In this document: in pieces, positions 44,342 to 56,470 of the stretch | Layout: each line of letters starts with the position of its first letter | Numbering within the stretch: the stretch's first letter is position 1 | Source of the DNA: Berberis thunbergii | Taxonomy: Eukaryota; Streptophyta; Magnoliopsida; Ranunculales; Berberidaceae | Length of the DNA: 64,000 nucleotides | Assembly: GCA_003290165.1 (NCBI GenBank) | Contig: QNQO01000502.1 | Span: 434,001 to 498,000, forward strand | Reading direction: 5' to 3' | Position numbers and translations under genes: made by a program | Notes under the pieces: model-generated | The model's input: the letters and a program-made list of their open reading frames with translations, nothing else | Told to the model about the DNA's origin: nothing | Databases searched by the model: none

Positions 44342-44730
44342 GGTGTGTCTGGTTGCATGAAATATTATGTCATAAAAATTTATGAAGGGATCATATATTT
44401 TAGGTTAAATTGATGTATCACTCCACATTTACTATTTAATTTGTGATCAACGGTGGAAATGAAAATTCATGAACTTGAGAATCTACATCTGCTATTTGAT
44501 TTGTAATATGAAAGTCCCATGAACATGACAATCACACTCCTTGATCCTTTGGGACTTTCATTCCCACCATTTGATTTTGATATAGAGTAATACCTTAAAT
44601 TAACCTAAAATATATAGGTCCCCTCATGAATTCCCCATGACATAGGGTGTGTTTTGTTGCATGAAATCTTATGTCATGGGGGTCCCCTCATGAATTTTCA
44701 TGACATAAAATTTCATGCAACCAAACACAC
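44342..44730. mobile_element. Tourist-like MITE (AGGTGTGTCTGGTTGCATG family), unit 1 copy
   Basis: Left terminus AGGTGTGTCTGGTTGCATG, followed by AAATATTATGTCAT, is mirrored at the right end (ATGACATAAAATTTCATGC, then AACCAAACACACCT). The TTA flanks on both sides fit PIF/Harbinger-type insertion. The last bases of the right terminus are displaced to 47,333 by a LINE that landed in them. The orthologous position in unit 2 has a shorter version (57,254-57,442), so the MITE predates the duplication. Confidence 0.7.
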
Positions 44731-47321
44731 TTTTTTTTTAAAGAATACTAGGATTTTTATTACTTGAAAAAATCTTTTACATCAGTCAGGGGTACATGAT
44801 GACTTTACCCGATAAAAATAACCAGAGGACATATATCATAGCAAACCCAAAATAAATAGTGACCAAACCCCTCGATCGATGCCTATATTTGCTGTTACTT
44901 TTCTTTATTCTAGATGATCTACGAAGATATACTTTGATGTCTTTGAAGTCTGTCGCATCAAATCTTTTCAATAATCTTATTTGGTCTGTCTTTAAACCTG
45001 ACACTACTCTTGACCTAATGGTGTATTCATCCAAATCTTCTTCTTCTTAACTGATTGTATCCTAAATGTCGGTATCGGTCTCCATTTCGATTTCGCTGTT
45101 AGCGTTATGAACCAAATAGTTAATATGTTTTATATTCGGTGCTTCAAGTATTATTGCATCCACTAAAGTTTCGTCATTTTGTACAATACCCGCATCTGCT
45201 GGAAACTCTACCTTCCGGTCATGCACCTTGTCAGCACACTGAACGCGAGTCTGAGCACCAACGTGAACTCCACTGCCAGCACCATTGCCAGAGCCATAGA
45301 CAAACCCACTGTCAACATGATCATCTTCAGCTACTGCGTCCTCCTTTGTTGGCCCGGAGTTGCTGCTTGGAATCATTGCATTTATCTGTAGAGAAGCATT
45401 CCCACTGCTCTTCTTTTTCCTTGGGCTAGAGATCCCGACATCCCCGCCTACAGCCTTGGTCGAAACCCCCTGCGCCCTCCCTGGTTCCAATTGGTGAACA
45501 TACTCATACGCTCTCTGCTGCGGCCTTGAGCTGCTACATGAAGTATTATCATATTCTTGCAAAAAAGCTTGGTCATCATTCGCATTTTTCCTAGGGATCA
45601 ACTTCTTTGGATCATCATCTATAGCATTTGATGTTTTGTTCACCAAACCAACTATTGGTGATGCGACGTGCTCTGCAGAAACAGAAATCCCTGAAATTGT
45701 CTCTCCTTGTTTTTGAATCGTTTTTGCAATCTCAACTGCTGTGTACCCCGCCTCAAGAAGTCCTTTCTTCGTTGTTTCTGGCTCTACCATGTCACTGACT
45801 GGATCCTTCGCCTTACAAGGCAATTGATGATTCATTAGATTACTCTCGTCTTCAACTATGTTCTCCGTAAGTGATTCGAATTTGTTTGACAACATGACAT
45901 TCCCTGAATCTTTGACCATCGGCCTTTCAGCACCAATGCCCTCCTGGATTTTCTCACCCTGATCATTCTTTACACCACTAGTGCCAGCTTCTAGCGTTGA
46001 AATTTTAGTTTTTTTAACCACTGGGACATATTGTTGCTTGAGGACTTTGGCTTCCACCTTTTGTTTCTCAGTTTTCTCTTCTTTAACCAGGTTGGGTGTT
46101 CTCACATTGCCCTTATGACCTAACTTTTTTCTGCAATAATCCTCTTGATGTCCTAGCAATGAGCAATAATCACAATATTTGAAACCCGGGTATTCAATCC
46201 TTTGTCAAAAGCCCCTATTGTTAGATCTATCTATCCAAATTCTACTCGGTAACTTTTTCGTCAAAGTCATCTCCACGCAAACACAGGCATAACCCGGGCG
46301 TGAAAGACATCGAGTATGATCATCCATGCGCAAAAAGACACCAAAAGAGTTCACAATTGCTTTCAAAAGAGGGGGATGAAATAAATGCAAAAGCAAGTTA
46401 GGCAACTCTACCCATAGTAGAACCGATATCGGATCTGATTTTAGATTGAAATCATCATACTAGCGGAAAGCTTTGAATCGAACTCCCCGAATAAAGAAAG
46501 AGTCCCTTGCCAAAACTTTCTTTGCTTCCGCCTCAGATTGAAGCCGGACAAGAACGTTACGTTAGTCTAGCAAACCTAGCGAGAAATCGCCTAGAATTCC
46601 CTAGGTTCGATGTATCGAATCTCTAATATCTTCCAATTTTGGTCTGTAGCTAGAGAACTTTAAAACTATCACGTGTTTTTCCATGAAAGTTTCCCCACGT
46701 GTTTCATCAGATGTCGTAAGCCCAATGGCTAGCTCTCATTATTTCCGGAATCTAGTCCCCTCGACATTTGTTTTTTTAACCTCATCAACTAGTATTTTCC
46801 CAAGTATTTGGGCGAAAGACGGCTTAGTAGCCTCTACCGCATGTTCCTTAATCCCCATTGGGGGAGAGGAAGTGTTTACGGCTAGAGGAGCCGTCTTATC
46901 ACGTTGTTCCCTTCCCTAGCCAGGTCTGCCAGAGCAACTAAAGCAGAGAAGACAGCAGCAACCCGTTCCTTTGCACGAAAAATTCAGGCAGAGAGAGCGG
47001 CTTGAGAAAGCGGCAACCGATCGATCGAAATCCAGGCAGAGTTCCGGTCTAAATCCAGGTAGAGAGCACCCTGGATTGGTCGATCTAAATCAGTGTCGAT
47101 CTAACTCCAGGCAGAGACGGTTGGAGAAAGCGACAACCGGTCGATCTTGCGGCCTTGAGGTGTCGGCCCAGGCGGCGGCTGATCGATCTAGTGGCCTGGA
47201 TTGGTGGCGGCGGCTCTTGTTTCCCAAACCCTAGCGGCAGTGGCCTGGATTTGTCGAGCTTCCACGAGCCTTCTCTCCAGTTGTGCGGCGGCTCAAGAAA
47301 ATCCTTGATCCTGTAAATAGT
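44731..47321 (-). mobile_element. ORF2-less L1-type LINE with target duplication
   Basis: The element runs on the minus strand: its 3' poly(A) appears as TTTTTTTTT at 44,731 and its 5' end is at 47,321. It is flanked by ACCAAACACAC at 44,720-44,730 and 47,322-47,332, an 11-bp perfect target duplication. The GC-rich 5' leader (46,900-47,300) has internal repeats of CCAGGCAGAG. One ORF1-type gene follows, then only about 330 bp to the tail, with no endonuclease or RT sequence. It is therefore not simply 5'-truncated; the middle is missing. It is absent from unit 2. Confidence 0.85.
45062..46684 (-). pseudogene. LINE ORF1 protein: DUF4283-like plus CCHC zinc knuckle, with stops
   Basis: A single frame from ATG at 46,684 to TAG at 45,062 spans about 540 codons. 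The start (MEKHVIVLKFSS) and the segment VELPNLLLHLFHP...LSRPGYACVCVEM are typical of the DUF4283 domain of plant LINE ORF1/gag-like proteins. The zinc knuckle CDYCSLLGHQEDYC follows, then a long polar tail (365 codons open). In-frame stops occur at 46,205-46,207 (TGA) and 46,460-46,462 (TAG), both where Trp is expected, plus two further stops near 46,560-46,615. ORF1 proteins bind the element RNA. Confidence 0.8.
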
Positions 47322-47685
47322 ACCAAACACACCTTTAGTTTATAGTTTAATGTATATTGCTATATAAAATATTGCCGCCATGTGAATTGTGTGCTGATGA
47401 CATATTACACACCAAATTGCTTTTTGCTTTCACGTTTCACGTGTTTCATGTTGCTTCAAATCGATCAGTATTCAAGTTCGATTGTTTCATGTCTTGCTTC
47501 AAATCGATCAGTATTCAAGTTTGATTTTGACTGCGTATTAAAGAACTAAATATATCTAACCAGAGTGTTTCTTGTTCTCAGTTTTTGAGCCTGGAAATTT
47601 AAGCATATTTTTCTAATATATGTAACAAAAAAGTAAAAATAAAAAATACATAAGAGTCTCCATTGACATGATTTAGAGTGATGCT

Positions 47686-47820
47686 AGGCGACGAGGAAAC
47701 GAGCGTGGGGGTTTGACCCTCCAATCCCTCGAGATTTACATGGATGCACATCTCAATGAGGATGGAAGGTCACAAACCCTTCCCTTCGGCATGTTTCCTC
47801 GCCATTTAGAATCACCGCTG
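47686..47820. mobile_element. Foldback MITE (GAGGAAAC family), copy 2
   Basis: The left arm contains GGCGACGAGGAAAC and the right arm GTTTCCTCGCC, with further mirrored parts (GGGTTTGACCCTCC and GGAAGGTCACAAACCC). TA is found on both sides. The equivalent place in unit 2 (about 59,581) reads GACATGATTAAACATG with nothing inserted, an empty-site comparison that fixes the borders. Confidence 0.75.
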
Positions 47821-47943
47821 TAACATGTTATCTAATCAAGCTTTGAAGATAGCTTAAATATGTCCCACTAATTTGACTCTTTGGCTTTACCACTAGTTGG
47901 AAGACAATTGGATTCTTTTTTTTTGTAGGTGCTTACTCATATA

Positions 47944-48145
47944 GGATGTGTTTGGTTGTATGGAATTCATTTGATTTTGTGATCAATGGTGTGAATGGAA
48001 GTCACATGAACATGAAAATTCTACTAATTGTTTTCCTAAGGCATGTGATTCCCATGTTTATAAATGATACATCAATTTAGCCTAAAACGTAAGGATCCTC
48101 TCATAAATTTTCATGACATAAGATTCTATGTAACCAAACACACCC
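47944..48145. mobile_element. Tourist-like MITE, unit 1-specific copy
   Basis: The left end GGATGTGTTTGGTTGTATGG and right end TATGTAACCAAACACACCC are inverted and belong to the same family as the MITE at 44,342. Unit 2 lacks it at the matching place (about 59,700), so it arrived after the duplication or was lost from unit 2. Confidence 0.7.
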
Positions 48146-48434
48146 GTAAACATTTTGTTATCTTCCAAAATGGACTATCTTGTATTCCAATTTTTTTTTC
48201 TGGTTGGGTCCGATAAATCAAATGAGAGATATTTCCAACATCTAATGGAAGACAAAACAGATGATGCATTCCTAATAAGTGTATATTAAAAAATCTAAAT
48301 CTTGAAACATTAGTGACCCACACTCAGCATCTAAATTGTAAAATATAGAGACACCTAATTAACAAGGTTCAAATAAAAAGTGTAAAGATCCCATGAGGTT
48401 AAGGTTAACCTCGTATGTATGTTTTGTTGATTTT

Positions 48435-48705
48435 CCGTTATGGCTTTCGCCAATCCAAGCTCGTATTTTACCTGTCACAGACACACAGCCAATGCTTGCA
48501 AATTCAGATCCTTCGCATATTCTTTCGCATTCACTATATTTACCAAAAAAATTTACATCCTAATGATACAAATCTGCTATACTTTGAACCTTATAATATC
48601 GTACTGTATGCATTTCCAACTTGAATACTGTAAAAAGCTGACCAGCAGATTGAGAGCCTGAGCCAGCGATATTCGAGTTGAAGTTTGCCATGGTGAGCGC
48701 CTACA
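48435..48705 (+). pseudogene. ThrRS 3' fragment created by the duplication
   Basis: It matches the end of ThrRS exon 7 (48,435-48,488), intron 7 and the first part of exon 8 (48,620-48,703), then jumps to the 3' flank, deleting the rest of exon 8 and the 3' UTR. The splice donor after CACACAG is CC instead of GT, and the acceptor is AA instead of AG. A 6-bp insertion disrupts exon 8. There is no start, so it is not expressed as protein. The following 48,706-49,126 matches 40,690-41,097. Confidence 0.92.
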
Positions 48706-49126
48706 TAGAGTTCTCCATTTATAGTACACATACAATAAGAGTAGATTATCTGTCCAATATTTATTCAGATTTAATTGCATTAGAATAAGAAGGAATGTTG
48801 CTTCATATGATGTTTGGCCTGATTATGCCCTGACATTTTGATAGTATGGTTGTATAAAAATGCTAATGAACATTATGATGTATGGGTATTTATCTGTTGA
48901 GTGAAATTGACTAATTAATCTCTTTAAAGTGCAAAGCATATAAAATATTTCATTGAATTATCAGAAAATTACACAGAATATACAAGCTGCATACAGAACT
49001 ACCACCTCTAATCAATCTAACAAAAAAAATTCTAGCCAGACGAGAAAAGTAAGTCTTGCGTCACATTGACATTGGCATCTATTTGCTGAGAAAGCCATTT
49101 GTGGTTTAGCATTTCAGACTCCTCTA

Positions 49127-51213
49127 TTAGTCATAATATTTCTTCATGGCTAGATGAAACTGTGTGCCTAAGCTCATTTGCTGTTGAACTGGTCTATTTG
49201 TCCCAAACACAAGTGCTCCTAATGTTGGCATTAGCATTGTTAGTATAGCAATGCCTGCAATTTTAAGGGGTAACCCTGTCTTGATCATATCTTTAATCGT
49301 AATATGTCCAGTTGTGAACCCTACAATATTCGAAGGTGTACTTGTTGGTAGCAAGAAAGCAAATTGGGCACCAATAGCTCCAGGAACCATAAGGTAGAGT
49401 GGATGGACATGCATTGTTGCTGCTACTTGGATTAGCAGAGGAACAACAAGGGTGGTTGTAGCATTGTTTGATGTGAACTCAGTGATGATTCCGCTAATGA
49501 GGCAAACGACAGGTGCCACTGCAATGTAAGGGACACTCTCCAAGAAGGCTAGATTGGATGATAGAATTTGAGCTAGACCACTCCTGTGCACACCGTCAGC
49601 TATGGCAAAACCAGCCCCAAGTAGCAGGATAATGTTCCATGGAAGTTTCTTGCATTTGTTCCAGTCCATCAACTTCTCTCCCTTCAGCTTTCCATTTGGG
49701 ATTATGAACAATAAGGTTGCCATCATCACCTACATAAGCCAAAATAATTTTACCTATTGATGCTACCTCGGGTTGAATCTTTGTAGAGATCATGAAACTC
49801 TTATCACTACAAACTTGAAAAAATACGTACGCTAACAGTTCCATCACCGACGCGACCTTGGAAGAGAACCCCCCACCCCGGCACACTATCAGTTATACTT
49901 CTTGTCATCCACAAAACAATAAGCATCTGCAGAGAAACATAGCCATGTTAAAGCTACAAGATACTCTACTTTCAACACCCTTCTGCAATATTTTTGTAGA
50001 TTGTAACATACCGAAAATACTGATATCACCACTTTCTCAGCAAAAGCCATTGGACCTATAATCACAAATTCCTCGAAATTATATCATAACTATGCTCGAA
50101 AAAAAGGTGAAATGAATCGCTTCTTTTGGGGTGCCTTTACCAAATGTTTTGGGCAGATAGTAGGAAAGTGGCTTACCAAGTATTTGAAGCTCCCTTTTCA
50201 GCTGGGATTTGTCTAAATAAGCTGATAGAGCATTTGATGTACCCCTTTGACAGTAAAACAAACATAGCACACCCCACAATACGATGAAGATCAGCAAAGC
50301 CAGAGGAAACCCAAAGAAAAACCATGTAGCAAAACCGATAGGCTGCTCCTGTGGGAAATAGGACTTCCACATCCCCACCAATATAAGGTTGACACCTGTA
50401 CCAGTCAGCGTACTCATCCCTCCTATCCCCGCGGAATATATCACACCCAACACCACAGCTTTGGAGAATTTACTCACACTGACTGATCTATCGATGCCAG
50501 TGGGAAATCGTTCTAAGATCCCGGTGGCCACTGGCATCATGATCACCGCGGCAGCAGTGTTGTGCATCCACATGCTGATGAACGCGGTGGTAGCACATAT
50601 CCCGAGGAGTATAAGTGGTGGATTTAGTGGGTCCCCACAGAACAATACTGTTATCTACAGATTTCACAATTATATGAGCATCTCCAATCAATCAATAATT
50701 CATAATAAAGTCCATAGCCTTTTTTTTTCAAGGTCCAATTGAGCTTGGAAAAATACGGGTATAAAAGAAAATGTTGGTACTACTCACATTCAAGGCTAGT
50801 CTCTTATGAATGTTGTAATGCTCAACAGCAAGAGCAAGGATGAAGCTACCGAGCACAAGGGCGATAACATCATCCATGTATGTCTTAGCAACATGATCAG
50901 CTGAAGCGATCCCAAAGAGTGGAAACAAGAACAAAGGCGCCATGGAGGTGATTGGCATGGGCACCGCTTCGGTGAGCCACCACAAGAACACCCATGCAAG
51001 CACTCCCAACATGTTTGTGCTTGTTTTCGGGCCATTGAGTTCCACACATAGACAAATAACTAGGCATGACAAGGGGCCTAATAGAATGAAGAAAAAGTTG
51101 GGTGTGATTATTGATTTCAGGGTTAAGTTGAAGCTTTGTGTTCTCTGAATTGAGGTTTGTTGACATGGTAGTAAAGGTGTTTTGGTGTCTTCATGAGGGC
51201 CTGAATGATCCAT
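49127..51213 (-). CDS. TDT: Tonoplast dicarboxylate transporter, copy 2, 5 exons, 548 aa
   Basis: Exons: 51213-50788, 50654-50177, 50055-50012, 49926-49831, 49729-49127, with the same lengths as in copy 1 and all splice sites kept. The product differs from copy 1 at about seven residues: T12 for I, Q19 for E, three changes in the loop [12 protein letters not shown] (copy 1 [12 protein letters not shown]), and E/K plus V/A changes in [22 protein letters not shown] signatures ([21 protein letters not shown]) are unchanged, so transport is expected to be retained. The proximal promoter is conserved to about 400 bp; beyond that a 4.9-kb LINE separates it from the ancestral upstream DNA, which may alter expression. 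Confidence 0.94.
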
Positions 51214-51281
51214 GAGAGATCAACTGATATATTGGTAGCAGGGAAGGAGATTAATATTAGTCCAATTGTACAAAGTGGTGC

Positions 51282-51291
51282 TATATATATA
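51282..51291 (-). promoter_or_regulatory. TDT: TATA box of transporter copy 2
   Basis: TATATATATA lies about 69 bp upstream of the start codon, in the same context as in copy 1 but closer because of an approximately 20-bp deletion in the leader. Confidence 0.55.
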
Positions 51292-51833
51292 CTTAAATGG
51301 GGAGATAAATCATTAGTGAAGAGACCAGCAAACCCATCGACAACACATGGACTCCAACTGGCGAATTCATCACTACCAATGGCCATACAGCATGTGACCC
51401 TATCATATGAATTAAATCATTTTGGTCCATTGTTTATATACAAGCTTAGAATAGCCAATGAGACAGGAAGGGAGTCAGATAAGCTTTTGCTTTTTGCTAC
51501 CTCCTCTCTTTGTGGAAAATGACCTTATCTTTGTTTCTTATATCATAAATTGAATTCATTTGTATAATATCTTTGTGGAAAATGACCATGTCTAGATTAG
51601 TTGTTTGAAGGTTCAGAGTAGTTTTTTTTGTGTGTTTTGGGTCAAACACGAAGATGTTTATTAAGAAAAGAAAAGAAAAAATAAATAAATAAAGAGAAAC
51701 ATTCCTATATCAATGAATGCCAAGACACCATGAAAGTGTCACAACCCAAATCTCTAAACAAATTCCAAGTCGAACTCATCCTCCGCAACAATTCTCTAAT
51801 CTCGATAAAGATAGAGTGCTATGATCTATTTAT

Positions 51834-54800
51834 TCATTCAAATACCATTTTATTTCTTTCTTTCCACACACACCATATGAGAAAGTGAGGGACCCTACGC
51901 CATAACCACTCCTCCCGACGGGAAGGATTAGCTTGGGACCACCAACTTAGCCAATCTAAAATGGAGCATTGAAACATTAAACTCAAATCAAATTCTAACA
52001 AGAAACTGCTCCAAATGGATTTGGAGAAACTGCATTGAAGCATCAAATGGTCCAGCGTCTCATCAATTTCATTGCAAATCATACAAAGACTTCCTGTGTG
52101 AATGCCTCTTTTCCTTAACCTATCTTTAGTCAATATCTTTAAATGCAACACTGACCAACTAAAGAAATTAATCCGAGGAAAAAGGTTTTTCACCCATACC
52201 AAATTTTTGTGAGAGGAAATGAAGGGACTAGAGTAGATCTCATAATGAGATGCAGCTAACATATCCGAAAATTCTTTCCCCGAGAATCCCACACCTTTAT
52301 CCTTCCACACCAAACTGTCAGATCCCTGTGAGAGCATTTGTCTATCCAACAGATGCATTAGATTAGTGAACTCTTCTAGCTCCCCAGTATTTAGGGGTCT
52401 TTGAAAGGAAAGATCTCAAAAATTGCCGTTAGACCAAAAATTGCTCACACTCCCATATTGATTGTTGTTAATGATAAACAACATTGGAAACATATCCTTC
52501 AAAGATTGTTTACTACACCAAAAATCATGCCAGAAAGATATGAGATCACCATTTTCACATTAGAGAGAGGTGCGAGGGTAGAAGCCACTTGCACACCAGG
52601 AGATGGACTTCCACAAAGAGCATCCGTAGGAAGTGTACTTAGTTCTCTTTTTCCAAACCCATCTATTGCACCCATATTTGTCCATAATGAGAAATCTCCA
52701 TAAATTGTAATTTTCTTCTGCAAATCGCCAAAGCCACTTAGAAAGTAATGCAATATTGAATGTGAGCACCTGACGAATGCCTAAACCACCTCGAGATTTG
52801 GAACAACAAATTTTCTCTCAGCCCACTAAATGCATATTTCTAGAGTTATGAGTAGAACTCCAAAGGAAATCATGCATGATTGTTCCATCTTGGCTGTTAT
52901 TGAACATGGAACCTTGATAAGAGACAGAATGAACACCGGGATAAAAGCTAATGTGGATTGTACAAGAGCTAATCTGCATGCTTTAGAGAGAAATTTGCGT
53001 TTTCAAGACGCTAGTTTCGATTCCATCCTTTCGATCGTCTCATCCCACACAGTTTTACTTTTAAAACTAGCACCCAAAGGCATGCCCAAGTACTTAACTG
53101 GAAGATGACCCGCTGGACAACCCAATAAACCCGCCAACTAGTGTAGATGAGGGACTTCTCCAATAGGCAACACCCTTGATTTGTGAAAGTTGATTTTCAG
53201 ACCTGAAATAACTTTAAACCAAAGCATAACTCTTTTAAGAGCAATAACCTGATAAGCGGAAGCATCACAAAAGAGGATAGTATCATCCGCATATTGGAGA
53301 ATAGAAACAGGAAGACTACCCTCCGCAACAGAAAACCCTCTCACTAGAACAATATCAACAGCTTTAAAAATCATTTGTGTTAGACCTTCTACTGCTATAG
53401 TAAATAGAAGAAGAGACAGGGGCTTGCCTTGGCCCAAGCCTTTTGAGCTATTGAAAAACCCGTGCAGTTGACCATTAATCTTCAAAGAGAAATTAGTTGT
53501 AGATCTGCAAATGTGAAACCAATGAATCCATTTGGAGTCATACACCATGCGAGCCATTACCAAATTCAAGTATCTCCAAGAGACGTTGTCAAAGGCTTTG
53601 GAGAAATCTAATTTGATAACGAGCCCCGGAACACCTTGTTTTTTCCTAGAATGAATAATTTCATTGGCAATCAAAGGGCTATCAACCACCTGTCCTCCAC
53701 TGACTGTTGCACTTTGAAAAGGAGAAATGACTGAACGAAGAACTATTTTCAATCTATTAGGCAACACTTTGGCAATGATCTTATAGGCCCCATTCAAAAT
53801 ACTGATAGATCTAAAATCTTTGACTGTCCGCATTCCTGCACATTTAGGAATAAGCGAGATGATAGTGGTATTCAACCGCCAATCAAGAAAATTTTTTGAG
53901 TTAAAATCTTCAAAAACATTTAGAAAATCAATTTTGATCACCTCCCACATTTTCTAGTAGATTATCATTGAGAAACCATCAAGACTTGGAGAAACTTCAG
54001 ATTTTAGATCTTCCATTGCCGCTCTAATTTTCATCTCTGAAAAATTATCTACCAAGGCGGTAGATGTAGACTGGGAGATAGACTTGAAGGTAATCCCCGA
54101 GAAGACAGGTCGACACTCCTTTTTTTCATAAAACAACTCCTTGAAGTGAGATATCAAAAGTTCTCTAATACTGACTTCATCCACTACCAACTCCTGACCC
54201 ATGCTCAAAGCTTCAATGGAGTTAAACAGTCTGCGTCTGTTAGCCAAGTTATGAAAGAATTTGGACCCCTGATCCATATGACAAACCCAGTTGACTCCTG
54301 ATCTGATCCTCCAAAACTCCTCGTCTCTTTTGGTTAATGTTGCCCACTCCTGATGTAGCTACACTCTACAAGACCTCTCCTCAGCAGTCAGGTTTCTGAT
54401 TTCTTCATCAGCATCAATGTTAGCAATTAAGGTAGAAATATTTTGAATATATAAATTTGTCTTACCCCAAACTTTAGTCCTCCAACTTTTAAGGTTGCAT
54501 CTGAGTGCCTTAAGTTTCTACCATAAACAGTAGCTAGGGTGGCCAGAGACTACTGAGTTGTTCCACTAAGCTTTTATCTCCTCTGCCAGGGTAGGGTGAT
54601 CAAACCAACAATTATCAAATGAAAAAAGGCGAGTACAGCCACCAACAGACGAGTTCGCAAGCAACTTTATCACCAAATTTGTCAATCCAATCCACCGAAG
54701 CCAGAAATCGATCAAGTCGACAAAGGATAGGACGATCTCTTCGATTTGACCATGTGAATTTTCCCATTTTTAGACTGAAATCAGCGAGTTCCACCTCATT

Positions 54801-55309
54801 AATGAACTGATTGAATTTCTGCATGCTCATGGACCTCATCCTGCATTCTTTTTTTCATTCATATGACAGACAACATTGAAGTCTCCTGCTAACACTGATG
54901 GCGATTGCACCCAACCAGCAATGCCATATAGTTCTTCACAGAAGTGTTCTCTTAGGGAAGGATCACACTGACCATAAATGTTAGTCCCTGACCAAAATGA
55001 GTTATCTGAGATCATTTGAAATTGAATAGAAAGTGAAAAAGCTCATTTCAACACTTCCCTCATCTGCAAAAGATCAGCATCCCAAATAGCTAAAAGGTCT
55101 CCTGAGCTGCCAATGGATTCCACCATAGCCCAATCAAAAGAGCTATCACCCAACAATTTTCTGATAAATTCTCTAGAGCATCTCTCCAATTTCGTTTCCT
55201 GAACGAAAACAAGGTCTGGACGATTCTCTAAAATTAATCTATGATAACTCCTTTGCCTCTCAGTATTTTCAAGCCCCCTACAGTTCCACGAAAGAATTTT
55301 GAGGTTCAT
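51834..55309 (-). pseudogene. LINE ORF2: endonuclease, reverse transcriptase, zf-RVT
   Basis: The minus strand from 55,309 begins MNLKILSWNCRGLENTERQR, then RPDLVFVQETKLE, an apurinic-type endonuclease N-terminus, stopped at 55,043. Further endonuclease sequence is at 54,615-54,839. RT lies at 53,138-53,950, with VIKLDFSKAFDNVSW and the catalytic ILQYADDTILFCD. The C-terminal zf-RVT domain at 51,834-52,358 has KNLFPRINFFSWSVL, CMICNEIDETLDHLMLQCSF and W-rich spacing. Several frame changes and stops make it non-functional. Confidence 0.88.
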
Positions 55310-56470
55310 GAAAGACCTTCAACCCCGGGGTTGCTGCACTTGTCCATTGCTTTGTCAGATACTGTACCCTGCGCTGCAGCTTGAACCATATCTAAAGGCT
55401 TTTTTTCATCCTGACTGAGGTCTACTCCCACTGTCAAGCCAATTTCTTTGAAAGCCGAACGATCTGATGCTTCTTCCTGAGTCAAAATACAGTCAGAGAC
55501 AAAAGGCTCCACGCTTTTATTGACCCTAGAAACAAACCTTGGAGACTTGCCAGAAGTCTGTTATCTAGGGAGTAGAAACCCAAGATTTTTCATCTGTGGG
55601 ACCTTGAAGCCTGGGGGAGCGCCTACGTGGTCTGGTGTAGATGAGGAACTCTCCAAAAGAGAAACACTTAGTTTTGTAGACAAATCATGGACTTCAATAC
55701 ATTGTTCTGCTAGTGGCTCGAAACTCGACGGGTAAGGGAGAGATACTGAACACTCTTGGGTCTGGTTGGAAGACTCTCCCCTTGTCAGCCCAGCAGGGGC
55801 ACTACATTCTTTAAGTTCTATCTGCCCTGCTTTGTTGGTTGAATTGGATTTGGTGGATATCTTTTTAAGCATGAACCTAGATCTGGTGGGAAAAATTTAA
55901 AAATTGGCCCATTCAGCGGCTTTGTCACACTGTGCTTTTCTAGCCAGCTTTCGATCTTTGCGAGCCTGCATAGACATCTTGGTCAAAAGGGGGTCCAACT
56001 TGAAGACATCTTCTTCCACCGCTTCTAAAACCTTCCAATAATTGCCAGATGTCTGTTGATCATTAGACTTGGCATAATTATGTTCCGAAAAAGACATGGG
56101 CCCCTTGCCAGGTGAAGGCCCAACAATACCTTTGCCTTTATCCTGTTGAGATGGACGAGCTGACTCAGACATCGAATTAACAACTTTACCCGCCAAAACA
56201 ACACGAGAAGCAGGGGAATGGGGAAGCGTTGCGTATTGCTGGGGGACTAATCACTCAGTGTCGGCAACCTAGGAGGTGGCTCGTATGCCTCGCATGAGAT
56301 CACGTGTGGAGAGTTAGCGAAGACCAAGAAAGTTGTGTTTTCAAACGGAAGAGCAACATGTGTCCACTGAATCACTGAAGCAGACAACTCTATCAACGAC
56401 CTTGCAAAATTCTTTTTTGCAACGAGATCTGGAGAAAGATGATTGCCCCATACTTGGGACAAGAAATCAA
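55306..56470 (-). pseudogene. LINE ORF1 remnant
   Basis: Open pieces at 56,247-56,462, 55,897-56,196, 55,561-55,872 and 55,306-55,512 lie upstream of ORF2 in the expected ORF1 position. They are polar and Ser/Glu-rich and lack an obvious DUF4283 or CCHC match, so the assignment rests on position. Its last piece overlaps the first codons of ORF2 by a few bases. Confidence 0.55.

Larger units (their letters stand above)
40106..48434. repeat. Tandem segmental duplication, unit 1
   Basis: The unit runs from GATTTT in ThrRS exon 7 (40,106-40,111), through the ThrRS 3' end, transporter copy 1 and its upstream DNA, to GATTTT at 48,429-48,434. It is collinear with 48,429-59,997. Differences: a LINE at 44,731-47,321 and MITEs at 47,686-47,820 and 47,944-48,145 are only here, and about 1.86 kb equivalent to 57,652-59,506 (with two pirin exons) is missing at about 47,592. 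Confidence 0.9.
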
